Shown piece after piece: positions 1 to 7,984 of a DNA stretch of 64,000 bases; position 1 is the first letter of the stretch; every line of letters begins with the position of its first letter. The DNA comes from JADLDB01 sp040755835. GTDB lineage: Bacteria; Myxococcota; Myxococcia; Myxococcales; Myxococcaceae. Made by a program: the position numbers and the translations under genes. Below the pieces are notes generated by a model that was given only the letters and a program-made list of their open reading frames with translations, ran no database searches and had not been told where the DNA came from. Where the stretch lies: positions 1 through 64,000 of the forward strand of contig JBFMAB010000017.1 in assembly GCA_040755835.1 (NCBI GenBank), read 5' to 3'.

Positions 1-363
1 CGGCACAAACAGCCAGCCCTGGTCTCGCTGCGGCTCCTTCGTGCGGACCCTCGGACTCACGTCGTCATGATCGAGCGCGATCAGTCGAAGTTGCGGACGG
101 CCTGATTTTTCGACTGCTCTTCAGTCCACCGGGATGCCGACTGGGCGTTTTTGATGTTCTGAGGCGCAAACCGCTTCGTGACACTTCCCGGGGAGATCGA
201 GCCCGGTCCCGTTCCCGGCTCCGAGGTGGAGCTCCAGTCCGCCGCGCCGTCCACCGAGGTCGCTTCCGGGGCCGGCGTCAGCGGACCGCCGGTCGCGGAA
301 GTCCGCCTGCTCAACCGCTGACGAAGCACCATCCAACCGCAAACGAGGCTAGACAGGCAGCCC
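1..363. other. Unresolved leading region
   Basis: No gene can be supported here. Frame 1 on the plus strand is open from the window edge to a TGA at 103-105 (34 codons, Arg-rich), so the tail of a truncated gene is possible. The same frame is open again from 163 to 321 but has no good start. A minus-strand frame is also open across 81-452 but overlaps the HAD gene and has no recognisable domain. The stretch is less GC-rich around 100-180 than the flanking genes, which fits intergenic DNA or a decayed gene end. Confidence 0.3.
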
Positions 364-1059
364 ATGCTGCCCGCGCCCGTCCAGCAGGCGATCGACGCGC
401 TCGTCGCGGAAGGCGGGCGGGGCCGCCCGGTCGTCTTCGACGCCGATGGCACCTTGTGGCGAGGGGACGTGGGCGAGGATCTCCTGCGGCTCCTCGGCCA
501 GCGGCGGCTGCTCGGCGCGGCATCGGACGGCGTGTTCGCCCGCTACGAGCAGCTCCTTAAGCGGGATCCTTCGGCTGCCTACGCCTTCGCCGTCGAGGTG
601 CTCGCGGGCTTCGCGGAGGCCGAGCTCCAGCGCGTCTGTGACGACTTCTTCGCCGAGCGCTACGCAGGCCGCGTCTTCCGCTTCGTGCGCCCGCTGCTCG
701 CGCGGCTCACGCACGCCGGCCTCACACCGTGGATCTGCTCGGCCTCGCCGCGCTGGGCGGTGCTGCCTGGCGCGCGTGCCCTCGGCATCGAGCCTGCCCA
801 CGTCATCGGCGTCACCTGCGCCGTCGAAGACGGCGTGCTCACCGGCCGGGTCGACCAACCCGTCACCTGCGGTCCCGGCAAGGTGACGTGGCTCGAGCGC
901 CACGGCGTCCAACCGGTCCTCGCCTTCGGGAACGGCGACCTCGACGTCGACATGCTCGCAGCCGCGGCGCGCGCCGTCGTCGTCGCGCCCCTCGACGGGC
1001 CGGACAACGCGCTCGTCGCCGAGGCGAAGCGGCGCGGGTGGCCGGTTCTCAGGGCGTGA
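364..1059 (+). CDS. HAD-superfamily phosphatase (SerB-like, subclass IB)
   Basis: A 231-residue haloacid-dehalogenase-fold hydrolase. Motif I, VFDADGTLW, lies at about residues 24-32 and holds the nucleophile Asp and the acid/base Asp. Motif II is probably the Ser of ICSASP near residue 126. A Lys occurs in GPGKVTW near 176, and motif III/IV is FGNGDLDVDML near 192-202. The helical cap between motifs I and II places it with the phosphoserine-phosphatase-like subclass IB. These enzymes transfer a phosphoryl group to Asp and hydrolyse it; the substrate cannot be read from sequence, and SerB itself is only one possibility. No signal peptide is seen, so it is cytoplasmic. It stands alone, followed 80 bases later by a separate promoter and an exported-protein gene. 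Confidence 0.85.
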   Translation: MLPAPVQQAIDALVAEGGRGRPVVFDADGTLWRGDVGEDLLRLLGQRRLLGAASDGVFARYEQLLKRDPSAAYAFAVEVLAGFAEAELQRVCDDFFAERYAGRVFRFVRPLLARLTHAGLTPWICSASPRWAVLPGARALGIEPAHVIGVTCAVEDGVLTGRVDQPVTCGPGKVTWLERHGVQPVLAFGNGDLDVDMLAAAARAVVVAPLDGPDNALVAEAKRRGWPVLRA

Positions 1060-1100
1060 GAGACCTTCGGGGCGCCCCGCCCGCGGAGAGGGGACAAGGG

Positions 1101-1130
1101 TTGAACCCGCCCGCCCAATGACGGCATAAG
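1101..1130 (+). promoter_or_regulatory. Sigma-70-like promoter before 1140
   Basis: TTGAAC at 1101-1106 and CATAAG at 1125-1130 are separated by 18 bases. The expected transcription start is only a few bases before the ATG at 1140, and no Shine-Dalgarno sequence is seen, so the mRNA would be leaderless or nearly so. Confidence 0.4.
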
Positions 1131-1139
1131 CCCCCTTCC

Positions 1140-2600
1140 ATGCGCTCAACGCTCGTGCTGCTCGCGCTCTGCCTGTCCACCACCGCGTGGGCGCAGAAGG
1201 TGGTCGTCCTCGAGATCGACGGGGACTCGGGCAAGCTGCGCTCGCAGATCGAGGACGCGCTCAACGCCGCCGGCGTGGTGCAGGTCGTTCCGCTCAACGT
1301 CTTCAAGAAGGCCGCCGCGAAGCAGAAGCTGAAAGGCCCGGCGGCGTACACCGCCGCCGGCGTCGCGAAGGTCGGCCAGCGGCTGCCCTTCGACGCGGCC
1401 GTCGGCGGTGAAGTCGTCGGCAACGCCTACGCCGTCGTCATCTACGACCGCGGCGGGGAGCAGCTGTGGACCAAGAAGCTCACCCTCAAGAAGGGTCTCC
1501 TCTCCGACGACTTCGCCACCAAGCTGGCCCGGGCGATCGCCGTCGCCGGCGACCAGGGCGCCCAGCGCTTCGCGTCGGCGCCTCCGCCCGGCGGCGACGG
1601 CGGCGACACGGGCGACGGCGGCGACTCCGGGGACACCGGTGACACCGGCGGCATCGACCTCACCGCTGGCGCGGTGAACAACCCGCCGCCCGAGGATCCC
1701 AACCGCGACTCGGACCTCGACACCGAAGGCAAGAAGAAGAAGCGCCCCACCGCCGAGGTCCCGCTCGTGCGCGGCTACATCGCCGGCACCACCACCTGGC
1801 GCTCCCAGTGCCTGCGCCCCGGCGTCACCACCTGCAAGGAATACGACCAGGCGATGCCGCGGCCCGAAGGCATCACCATCGACTTCAGCCCGAACGTCCC
1901 GTACCTGGGCTTTGACGCGGGCGTCGAGGTGTACCCGCTCGCGCGCATCGGCAACGACTTCCTCCGCGGCTTTGCCTTCCTCGGCGAGTTCCACTTCGGC
2001 CAGTCGCTCACCCGCATCGTCGAGGAGACGCCGCAGGGCATGGGCATGCCCGTCACCGTCACGTCGAACGATCTCGGCTGGTACCTCCAGCTCGCCTGGC
2101 GTTACTTCTTCGGCGTCGGCTACGGGAAGCCCACGCCGCTCGCCTTCGTCGGCCTCCGCGGCGGCCTCCAGGGCCAGACCTTCAACATCGACCCGACCGC
2201 CGGCACCGCGCTGCCGTCCAGTCAGCGTACCTACCCCACCAACATCGGCTACCCCGTCTTCGGCGCCGATGTCTCGGTGCCCATTGCGTCCTTCTTCCGC
2301 GTCGACGTGGGCGCCAGCCTCTTCCTCAACCCCCGGCCAGCGCCCGAGCAGATCATCGGCTACGGCAACCTGAACGATCCCACCGGCGGCGCGTCGGCCA
2401 CCGGCTGGAACGTCACCGGTGGCTTCTCGGGCGACATCTGGGGCCCGCTCGGCTGGCTCCTGCAGGTCCGCTACACCTCCTTCTCTGACCGCTATTACGG
2501 CCAGGGCCAGAAGTGGACCGCCTGCAACGACATCCAGTGCGGCGGGGCCGGCGAGGAGGCCTTCGTCAACATCACCTGGGGCGTCACCGCGCGGTATTAG
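1140..2600 (+). CDS. Exported protein with predicted C-terminal beta-barrel
   Basis: A 486-residue protein starting with a clear Sec signal peptide (MRSTLVLLALCLSTTAWAQ, cleavage after AWA). Residues about 20-140 form a soluble domain resembling the N-terminal half of exported proteins that scan for a function through KVVVLEID and similar strands. Residues 150-205 are a low-complexity Gly/Asp/Thr-rich linker containing many GD and GDT steps. The C-terminal ~280 residues have alternating hydrophobic strands, many aromatic residues and a final aromatic-Arg-Tyr ending, as in outer-membrane barrels. I do not recognise a named family. The role is probably structural or in envelope sensing, but that is inference. 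A near-leaderless promoter precedes it. Confidence 0.75.
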   Translation: MRSTLVLLALCLSTTAWAQKVVVLEIDGDSGKLRSQIEDALNAAGVVQVVPLNVFKKAAAKQKLKGPAAYTAAGVAKVGQRLPFDAAVGGEVVGNAYAVVIYDRGGEQLWTKKLTLKKGLLSDDFATKLARAIAVAGDQGAQRFASAPPPGGDGGDTGDGGDSGDTGDTGGIDLTAGAVNNPPPEDPNRDSDLDTEGKKKKRPTAEVPLVRGYIAGTTTWRSQCLRPGVTTCKEYDQAMPRPEGITIDFSPNVPYLGFDAGVEVYPLARIGNDFLRGFAFLGEFHFGQSLTRIVEETPQGMGMPVTVTSNDLGWYLQLAWRYFFGVGYGKPTPLAFVGLRGGLQGQTFNIDPTAGTALPSSQRTYPTNIGYPVFGADVSVPIASFFRVDVGASLFLNPRPAPEQIIGYGNLNDPTGGASATGWNVTGGFSGDIWGPLGWLLQVRYTSFSDRYYGQGQKWTACNDIQCGGAGEEAFVNITWGVTARY

Positions 2601-2650
2601 CCGCTCGTCCGCGCCATGAGGGCCGCTGCAAACCCCACGCCTGAAGCACG

Positions 2651-2679
2651 TTGACATCGCACACCCTGCTCCATAGGGT
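2651..2679 (+). promoter_or_regulatory. Strong sigma-70-like promoter before 2729
   Basis: A perfect -35 TTGACA at 2651-2656 and TAGGGT at 2674-2679 are separated by 17 bases. It lies 50 bases upstream of the cysteine-rich lipoprotein start and points toward it. Confidence 0.55.
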
Positions 2680-2728
2680 GCGCCGCCTTTCGAGGTACCG
2701 GGCCGTTTTCTGAAGGGAAATACGAGAC

Positions 2729-4237
2729 ATGACTCACCGAATTGGCGCCGTGGTGTTCGCCGGCGCGCTGGCCTGCACGCTGCTCGGTTGTCCGCAGACG
2801 AACAACACCACCGACTCCGGGACGCCCGAGTTCGACGCCGGCAACCCGCCGCCGCGCGACGCGTGCTCCGGTGGCTGCGCGGCCAACCAGATCTGCGACC
2901 TCGAGGCGCGCAAGTGCGTCGACGCGTGTGGCGGCTGTCCGAACAGCGCGACCTGCGTGAAGGTGATGGAAGGGGTGTACGAGTGCCGCGAGGTGATCGT
3001 CACCTGCAACGGGCAGGTCTGTGAGAAGGGCCAGGTCGCCTGCCTCGGCGGCGCGTGCTCGTGCCTCAGCAGCGCCCGCGGCTCCGACGACTCGTGCAAG
3101 GCCGAGGGCAAGTGGTGCGGCGGCCAGCTGTGCGAAGGCCCCAGGCGGTACTACCAGTGCATCCCCGGCAGCGAGACGGCGAAGTGCCCGGCCGGTCACA
3201 TCTGTGACCCGGTCTTTGGCGAGGACCTGGCGATCTGCGTGAAGGACTGCAACGCCACCAACGGTGTGTGCGATCGCGGCGAACTGTGCGCGGCCCTCGA
3301 CACCGGTGCCGGCTGCCTCCCGCAGGGGCTGTTCCGCGACCAGGAATGCAACCAGTACGTGCCGGTGGACGGCGGCTTCGAGCTGGTCGACGGCGGCGTG
3401 GCGCCCACCTGCGGCGCCACCACCGGCTGCCGCCGCCTCACGGTCCCGGTCAGCAACACCTGCCTCCTCAAGGACCGTAAGGGCGTCATCACCGACGTGC
3501 CGGGCAAGGGCACGGGCACTTGCACCTACGCGACGTTCCGCTTCTGGAACGAGGGCTTTTTCCCGTTCGACACCTGCCGTCCGCCTGGCCAGGCCACCGA
3601 GGGCCAGCCGTGCAAGGACGACCTGAGCGCCGGGGCGATCGCCACCCAGTGCGCGACGGGCCTCGAGTGCGCGATGACCGGCGGCAACGACACCGGCGTC
3701 TGCCTGAGGGTCTGCAACGCGAACCCCCCCGCGCCGGGCTTCACCCCACAGCCGGCCTGCAATGCCGACGAGGCTTGCGTCAACCTCTACCGCTACACCG
3801 ATCCGAACAACAACGCGGTCCTCGGCGTGTGCATGAAGAAGTGCAACGTGTTCGACGCGGCGAAGGCCACCTGCGCGCCGGTCGGCACCCAGGCCACCAG
3901 CTGCGTGCCCACCGAGGCGAGCGGCGAGGGCATCGTCACCTCGAACGGCGACGGCGTGTGCATCCCTCAGCAGACGGCGATCGCCCAGCCCGGCGCCGAG
4001 TGCGCGCAGACCGATCCGTTCAAGGGCGCGGCCTGCGGCAGCGGCCAGCTGTGCGCGTCGCTCACCGCGGACGAGGTGGCCACCTGCACGCCGGTCTGCG
4101 ACCTCGAGTGCAACCCGGCCGACGGTGGCGCCGGCCCGGCGCGCTGCGCCACCGAGCCGAACGCCCGCTGCGCCAGCGGAAGGTCGTGCCGCCGCGTGAC
4201 CAGCACCACCGGCTCGATCCTCGGCTTCTGCCGCTAG
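2729..4237 (+). CDS. Cysteine-rich lipoprotein
   Basis: A 502-residue protein with a lipoprotein signal peptide: hydrophobic ALACTL followed by the lipobox LLGC, so the mature N-terminus is a lipidated Cys at residue 20. The rest is dense in cysteine, arranged in short loops such as CSGGC, CGGC and CGSGQLC, the pattern of extracellular disulfide-knotted modules common in myxobacterial surface proteins. Short TNNTTDSGTPEFDAG linkers follow the lipidation site. No catalytic motif is visible; a surface adhesive or structural role is only a guess. It has its own consensus promoter (2651-2679), and an ordinary Shine-Dalgarno is weak (GAAGGGAAA about 10 bases upstream). The minus-strand response regulator gene follows convergently. 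Confidence 0.8.
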   Translation: MTHRIGAVVFAGALACTLLGCPQTNNTTDSGTPEFDAGNPPPRDACSGGCAANQICDLEARKCVDACGGCPNSATCVKVMEGVYECREVIVTCNGQVCEKGQVACLGGACSCLSSARGSDDSCKAEGKWCGGQLCEGPRRYYQCIPGSETAKCPAGHICDPVFGEDLAICVKDCNATNGVCDRGELCAALDTGAGCLPQGLFRDQECNQYVPVDGGFELVDGGVAPTCGATTGCRRLTVPVSNTCLLKDRKGVITDVPGKGTGTCTYATFRFWNEGFFPFDTCRPPGQATEGQPCKDDLSAGAIATQCATGLECAMTGGNDTGVCLRVCNANPPAPGFTPQPACNADEACVNLYRYTDPNNNAVLGVCMKKCNVFDAAKATCAPVGTQATSCVPTEASGEGIVTSNGDGVCIPQQTAIAQPGAECAQTDPFKGAACGSGQLCASLTADEVATCTPVCDLECNPADGGAGPARCATEPNARCASGRSCRRVTSTTGSILGFCR

Positions 4238-4337
4238 GCTGAAGCGGCGACCAGGCTGAAGCGGGCGATGGTTGGCGCACCCACGGCCGCTCCGCGCGAC
4301 AGAGGCGGGGCGGCCGTCGTGTCTTGAGCGCCTGCCG

Positions 4338-5048
4338 TCAGACCTGGATGATTCCCTTCCGCAGGCCCTCGGTCACTGCCTCGACGCGGTTGGTCACCTC
4401 GAGCTTCCGGTAGATGTGCTCGAGGTGCGTGCGAATGGTGGCCTTCGACAAGTTCAGCATCGTCGCGGCCTCGTTGTTCGACACGCCCTTGGCGATCAGC
4501 TGGAGGATCTCCGTCTCGCGGGCGGACAGCTTCTTGCCTTCTGGCTCCTCGGTGGGCGCCGGCGTGACCGCGGGCGCCTCGCCGACGCGGAAGTGCTTGA
4601 GCAGCCGGCGCGCGAGGCTGGGCTGGATCACCGTGCCGCCGGCGCTGACTTCCTTGATCGCCTCGATCATCTTGTCGGCGGGCGTGCCCTTGAGCAGGTA
4701 GCCGGACGCGCCGGCCTGCACCGCCTCGAGGACTTTGTCCTCCTCGTCGAAGATCGTGAAGATCAGGATCTCGATGCCCGGCATCGACGCCTTCACCGCG
4801 CGCGTCACATCGATGCCGCTCATGCGCGGCAGGCCGAGATCGAGCAGCAGCACGTCGGGCTTGAGGCGCGCGACCTCCTCGAGCGCCGTCTCACCGGACA
4901 GCGCGGTGCCGACGATCTCGAGGTCCTGTTGGCCTTCGAGCAGCTTGAGCTGGTTCTTGAGGATCTTCGTCTGGTCCTCGACGACGAAGACGCGGATCGG
5001 CCCGCTCTTCGTCGTGGGATCGGTCGGGGTGGCGTTGGTCGGGTCCAC
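4338..5048 (-). CDS. NarL/FixJ-family response regulator
   Basis: A 236-residue two-domain regulator. The receiver domain spans residues about 17-135: acidic pair E24/D25, phospho-acceptor D70 in LLLDLGLP, T98 and K120. A Pro/Ala-rich linker (about 150-168) leads to a LuxR-type helix-turn-helix at 170-236 with LSARETEILQLIAKG and the recognition helix SKATIRTHLEHIYRKL. It is encoded 22 bases after the sensor kinase at 5071-6291 and is almost certainly its cognate partner: phosphorylation at D70 should control DNA binding. Target genes are not evident from the window. The 16-residue N-terminal leader is Thr/Pro-rich and unstructured. Family assignment is secure; the stimulus is unknown. Confidence 0.95.
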   Translation of the reverse strand: MDPTNATPTDPTTKSGPIRVFVVEDQTKILKNQLKLLEGQQDLEIVGTALSGETALEEVARLKPDVLLLDLGLPRMSGIDVTRAVKASMPGIEILIFTIFDEEDKVLEAVQAGASGYLLKGTPADKMIEAIKEVSAGGTVIQPSLARRLLKHFRVGEAPAVTPAPTEEPEGKKLSARETEILQLIAKGVSNNEAATMLNLSKATIRTHLEHIYRKLEVTNRVEAVTEGLRKGIIQV

Positions 5049-5070
5049 GGGGGTCCTGGCGTGAAGGGAA

Positions 5071-6291
5071 TCAGCTCAACGGTACCGAAAACGTCACCTG
5101 CGCGCCCTGCCCGGGAGCGGAGTCGATGGTGAGTTCCCCTCCCAGCTTCATGGCGCGCTCCTTCATGTTGATGAGCCCGTAGTGCCCCGGCCGCGGGCTC
5201 TTCGGGTCAAAGCCGGCGCCGTCGTCCTTGACGGACAGGAGGATCGCCTCGGGCGCGAAGTGCAGCTTCACCAGCACCTTCTTCGCGTGCGCGTGCTTCA
5301 CGGTGTTGGACAGGCACTCCTGCAGCACGCGGAACAGCGCCAGCGCGGGCTCGGGGCCGGGCCGGCCGACCAGCGTGCCGGACTGCTCGAAGGCCACCTC
5401 GAGCTGCGTGCGTTCGCCGAAGGTCTTCACGTACTCCTCGACGCCGACGCCGAGATCGAAGTCCTCGCGCATCATGCGCAGGCTGCGGCGGAGCTCCTCG
5501 ATCGACTCCTCGGCCGACGCCTTGAGCTCGAAGACTTCCTTCTTCATCTCGTCGCCCTGCGCGAGCTGCGTGAGGTACTCGGCCTGGATGATGAGCGACG
5601 AGAGGCTCGCGCCGAGGCCGTCGTGGATCTCCCGGGCCAGGCGGTTGCGCTCCTCGACCACGGCCAGCTCCTTGAGATCTCCCTGCAGCTCGACGACCTC
5701 GCGGTGCGCGCTCACCTCGCGCTCGTTCAGGTACACCAGCACGTAGATGATGATGAAGTTGAGGCCGAGGTACCACGCGAGCGTCAGCACCTCGACAGCG
5801 GTGGGGCTGCGGTCGAGGAGGATGTCGAGGCGCGTGACGATCGGCAGCGCGAGCAGCGGCGGGAGGATCGCCAGCGGTTTGGGGTAGAGCAGGGCGAAGA
5901 GCGTCGTGAAGAGCAGCTGCGTGGCGAGCAGCGGGTTGGCCAGGCCACCGCCCTGCTGTGGCTTGGCCACCACCACCACCATCACCACCAGGTCGAGGCA
6001 CAGCGTGAGGTAGGTGACGAGCCGCCCCAGCTTCGGCTGCCCCAGCAGCAGGTAGTTCGCCACGCTGTAGAGCAGCATGAAGAAGTACCCGCCGAAGGCG
6101 AGCGGCGAGAAGGCGAAGTACCGGCGCCACACCGGCACGGCGAGGATGAGCAGGCCCAGGAAGAGGAACATCATCCGCGCGTAGAAGAGGGCCCGCGCGC
6201 GGGCGACGAAGCGCTCCTGCATCCACGACTCCGACGCGGCCGCTGGCGACGCGCGGTCGTCGAGGCCCCGCTTGTCCAACACCGACTTCAC
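5071..6291 (-). CDS. Membrane sensor histidine kinase (HisKA_3 type)
   Basis: From a GTG at 6291 the protein has 406 residues. About six hydrophobic segments occupy residues 35-190 (for example LFLGLLILAVPVW, LVVMVVVV and YLGLNFIIIYVLVYL), then a coiled coil (190-215). The dimerisation/phosphorylation helix follows with RLAREIHDGLG, His about 223, typical of DegS/NarX kinases. The ATPase domain shows N-box SNTVKHAHAKK, G1 DDGAGFDP and G2 GHYGLINMKERA. No large extracytoplasmic domain exists, so the signal is probably sensed within the membrane. The frame stays open further upstream into the opposite-strand ThiF gene; TTG at 6321 or ATG (SWMQERF) are alternative starts. It forms an operon with the regulator downstream. 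Confidence 0.9.
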   Translation of the reverse strand: MKSVLDKRGLDDRASPAAASESWMQERFVARARALFYARMMFLFLGLLILAVPVWRRYFAFSPLAFGGYFFMLLYSVANYLLLGQPKLGRLVTYLTLCLDLVVMVVVVAKPQQGGGLANPLLATQLLFTTLFALLYPKPLAILPPLLALPIVTRLDILLDRSPTAVEVLTLAWYLGLNFIIIYVLVYLNEREVSAHREVVELQGDLKELAVVEERNRLAREIHDGLGASLSSLIIQAEYLTQLAQGDEMKKEVFELKASAEESIEELRRSLRMMREDFDLGVGVEEYVKTFGERTQLEVAFEQSGTLVGRPGPEPALALFRVLQECLSNTVKHAHAKKVLVKLHFAPEAILLSVKDDGAGFDPKSPRPGHYGLINMKERAMKLGGELTIDSAPGQGAQVTFSVPLS

Positions 6292-6367
6292 CCGGGCGCG
6301 GCGATCGTCGTGGGGTTGCAAGGTGCTGGCGATTGTAGCCGCCGGGGAGCATGAAGGGGGGGTGCAC

Positions 6368-7096
6368 GTGCCGCCGTCCGCCTGCGTGATCGGAATGGGG
6401 GGCCTGGGCTGCCCGGCGTCACTGGCGCTGGCCCGGGCGGGCGTCGCGGCGCTCACCCTCATCGATCCCGACGTGGTGGACGTGTCCAACCTCCACCGGC
6501 AGCCGTGGCACCACCCCGCCGACGTCGGCCGCGCGAAGGTCGAGTCGGCGGGGGAGAAGCTCGCCGCCCTTTTCCCGGGCGTCGCGCTCACCCTCCGGCG
6601 GGAGGCGGTGGACGCCAGCAACGCCGAGGCGCTCTTCCGCGGGCACGCGCTGGTGGTGGACGCCACCGACGGCGTGCACACCAAGTTCTTGCTGTCCGAC
6701 GCGGCGGCGCTGACCGGCACGCCGCTCATCTACGGCGGCGTCTTGCGCTTCGAGGGCCTCGCGATGCGCATCGAGCGCGGCGGGCCGTGCCTGCGCTGCC
6801 TCTTCGAGACGCCGCCGGAGGACGTGCCCACCTGCGCGCAGGCCGGCGTGCTGGGCGCCATGGCCGGCGTCGTCGGCGGTCTGCAGGGGCTGCTGGCCTG
6901 CGCCCCCAACCCCGAGCCAGGCCTCGCGCGGCTGCACGTGGTGGACGGCTGGACGCTGGGCCTGCGCACCGTGCGCGTGCGCCGCCGGGCCGACTGCGCC
7001 GCGTGCGGCGACGGCGCGAAGCCGGTATGGAGCGACGCGAAGGACGCCGCATGCCCGACGCCCGCATCGACATCACCTATGAGATCTGCCCGATGA
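6368..7096 (+). CDS. ThiF/MoeB/HesA-family adenylyltransferase-like protein
   Basis: A 242-residue E1-like protein. The Rossmann nucleotide-binding loop GMGGLG is at residues 9-14, and LIDPDVVDVSNLHRQ (about 31-45) is the family's ATP/Mg signature. DATDGVHTKF, a possible Cys-x2-Cys (CLRC) and CAQAGVLG follow, with a C-terminal CAAC pair that may bind zinc. Such proteins adenylate the C-terminal Gly-Gly of ubiquitin-like sulfur carriers (ThiS, MoaD). No carrier gene is adjacent. The GTG at 6368 is 7 bases after GAAGGGGG; GTG 6362 and an ATG at 6272 are alternatives. It lacks the ~20-residue N-terminal arm usual in ThiF, which instead appears in the gene at 7292. It overlaps the TusA-like gene by 46 bases. 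Confidence 0.85.
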   Translation: MPPSACVIGMGGLGCPASLALARAGVAALTLIDPDVVDVSNLHRQPWHHPADVGRAKVESAGEKLAALFPGVALTLRREAVDASNAEALFRGHALVVDATDGVHTKFLLSDAAALTGTPLIYGGVLRFEGLAMRIERGGPCLRCLFETPPEDVPTCAQAGVLGAMAGVVGGLQGLLACAPNPEPGLARLHVVDGWTLGLRTVRVRRRADCAACGDGAKPVWSDAKDAACPTPASTSPMRSAR

Positions 7097-7290
7097 CGTA
7101 CGTGCGGGTGAAGCTCGCGCTCGAGGCGCTGCCCGACGGCGGCGTGCTGGAGGTGCGGCTGAAGGGGGCCGAGCCGCTCAAGAATGTGCCCCGCAGCGCG
7201 CGCGAGGACGGGCACGAGGTGCTGTCTTTGGACGCGCTGCCCGACGGCACCTCGCGGCTCGTCCTGCGCGCCCACCACCGCGAGGGCTGA
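7051..7290 (+). CDS. TusA/SirA-like sulfur-carrier protein
   Basis: A 79-residue protein with the TusA fold pattern: EICPMTYVRVKLALEAL near residues 11-27 carries the single conserved Cys followed by Pro, then a strand GGVLEVRLKG and a final AREDGHEVLS. In TusA the Cys of the CPxP motif carries a persulfide; here the second Pro is Thr, a tolerated but unusual change. It begins inside the ThiF-like gene (overlap 46 bases) and ends one base before the ATG of the next gene, so the three are translationally coupled. It probably passes sulfur to or from the neighbouring ThiF-like or LarE proteins, which is inference from order only. Confidence 0.8.
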   Translation: MPDARIDITYEICPMTYVRVKLALEALPDGGVLEVRLKGAEPLKNVPRSAREDGHEVLSLDALPDGTSRLVLRAHHREG

Positions 7291-7291
7291 C

Positions 7292-7855
7292 ATGGCGCTG
7301 ACCGAGGCGCAGATCCAACGGTACGGCCGGCAGATCCTCCTGCGCGAGGTGGGCGGGAAGGGGCAGGCGCGGCTGCTCGAGCGCCCGGTCCGCGTGGAGG
7401 GTCGCAACCCCGCGACCGACGTCGCCGTCGCCTACCTCGCCGCGGGAGGCACGCCCGTCGACTGCCGGGACGGCGCGCCCCGGGACGGCTTCCTCGCCGG
7501 CGTGGCGCTCGAGGCCTTCAACCCCGACGCCGCCTCCCCCGCGCCAGCCTTCGCCGTGCTGGCCGCCGCCGGCACCGCTCCTTCCTCGACCCTCGCCGTC
7601 GTAGTGGGTGGGGACGGGCTCGTCGTGGCCGGTCCGGACGCCTGCGCCGACTGCCTCGCCGCGTCCGTCGCCACGCTGGCGATCGCCGTGTCCCCGGTCG
7701 ACGCCGTCGTGCTCGGCAGCCTCGCCGCCCTGGCGCTCCAGCGGCTCGCCTTGGGGCTCGACCTGGCTGCTTCGATCCGCCTGATCCGCCTGTCCGGGGT
7801 CACCCCGGCGGCCGCGCCGGCCCCGCGCTGCCCTGCCCACGTCGAACAAATGTAA
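7292..7855 (+). CDS. Degenerate ThiF-like protein (N-terminal arm, no Rossmann loop)
   Basis: A 187-residue protein whose first 28 residues, ALTEAQIQRYGRQILL and following, match the N-terminal arm of ThiF/MoeB E1-like enzymes. The glycine-rich ATP loop expected next is replaced by VRVEGRNPATDVAVAYLAAGG. The C-terminal half contains CADC and two hydrophobic helices, and ends in a Pro/Ala stretch. Thus the pieces of a normal E1-like protein seem divided between 6368-7096 (catalytic core without arm) and this gene (arm with degenerate core). E1 enzymes dimerise through the arm, so a heteromeric pair is plausible. Start ATG 7292 follows GAGGG by a few bases. Confidence 0.7.
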   Translation: MALTEAQIQRYGRQILLREVGGKGQARLLERPVRVEGRNPATDVAVAYLAAGGTPVDCRDGAPRDGFLAGVALEAFNPDAASPAPAFAVLAAAGTAPSSTLAVVVGGDGLVVAGPDACADCLAASVATLAIAVSPVDAVVLGSLAALALQRLALGLDLAASIRLIRLSGVTPAAAPAPRCPAHVEQM

Positions 7856-7984
7856 GAAGTTGTCGCGATTTCAGCTGGTTGCCGAGCGGGTCGGGACTGG
7901 CGGGGATGGGGTGCCTTCGACTATAAAGCCGCGTCTTTTTCCGCTCGACGGCTCTTCCGTCGGGCGCGGGGAACGGAGACGTAC

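Noticed and set aside
81..452. A 123-codon open frame on the minus strand at the window start
   Set aside because: It overlaps the HAD gene, has no known domain and no ribosome-binding site; its coding signal is weak.
5945..5990. A run of CAC codons (poly-His) on the plus strand
   Set aside because: It is the complement of the Val-rich membrane helix (VVMVVVV) of the sensor kinase, not a metal-binding protein.
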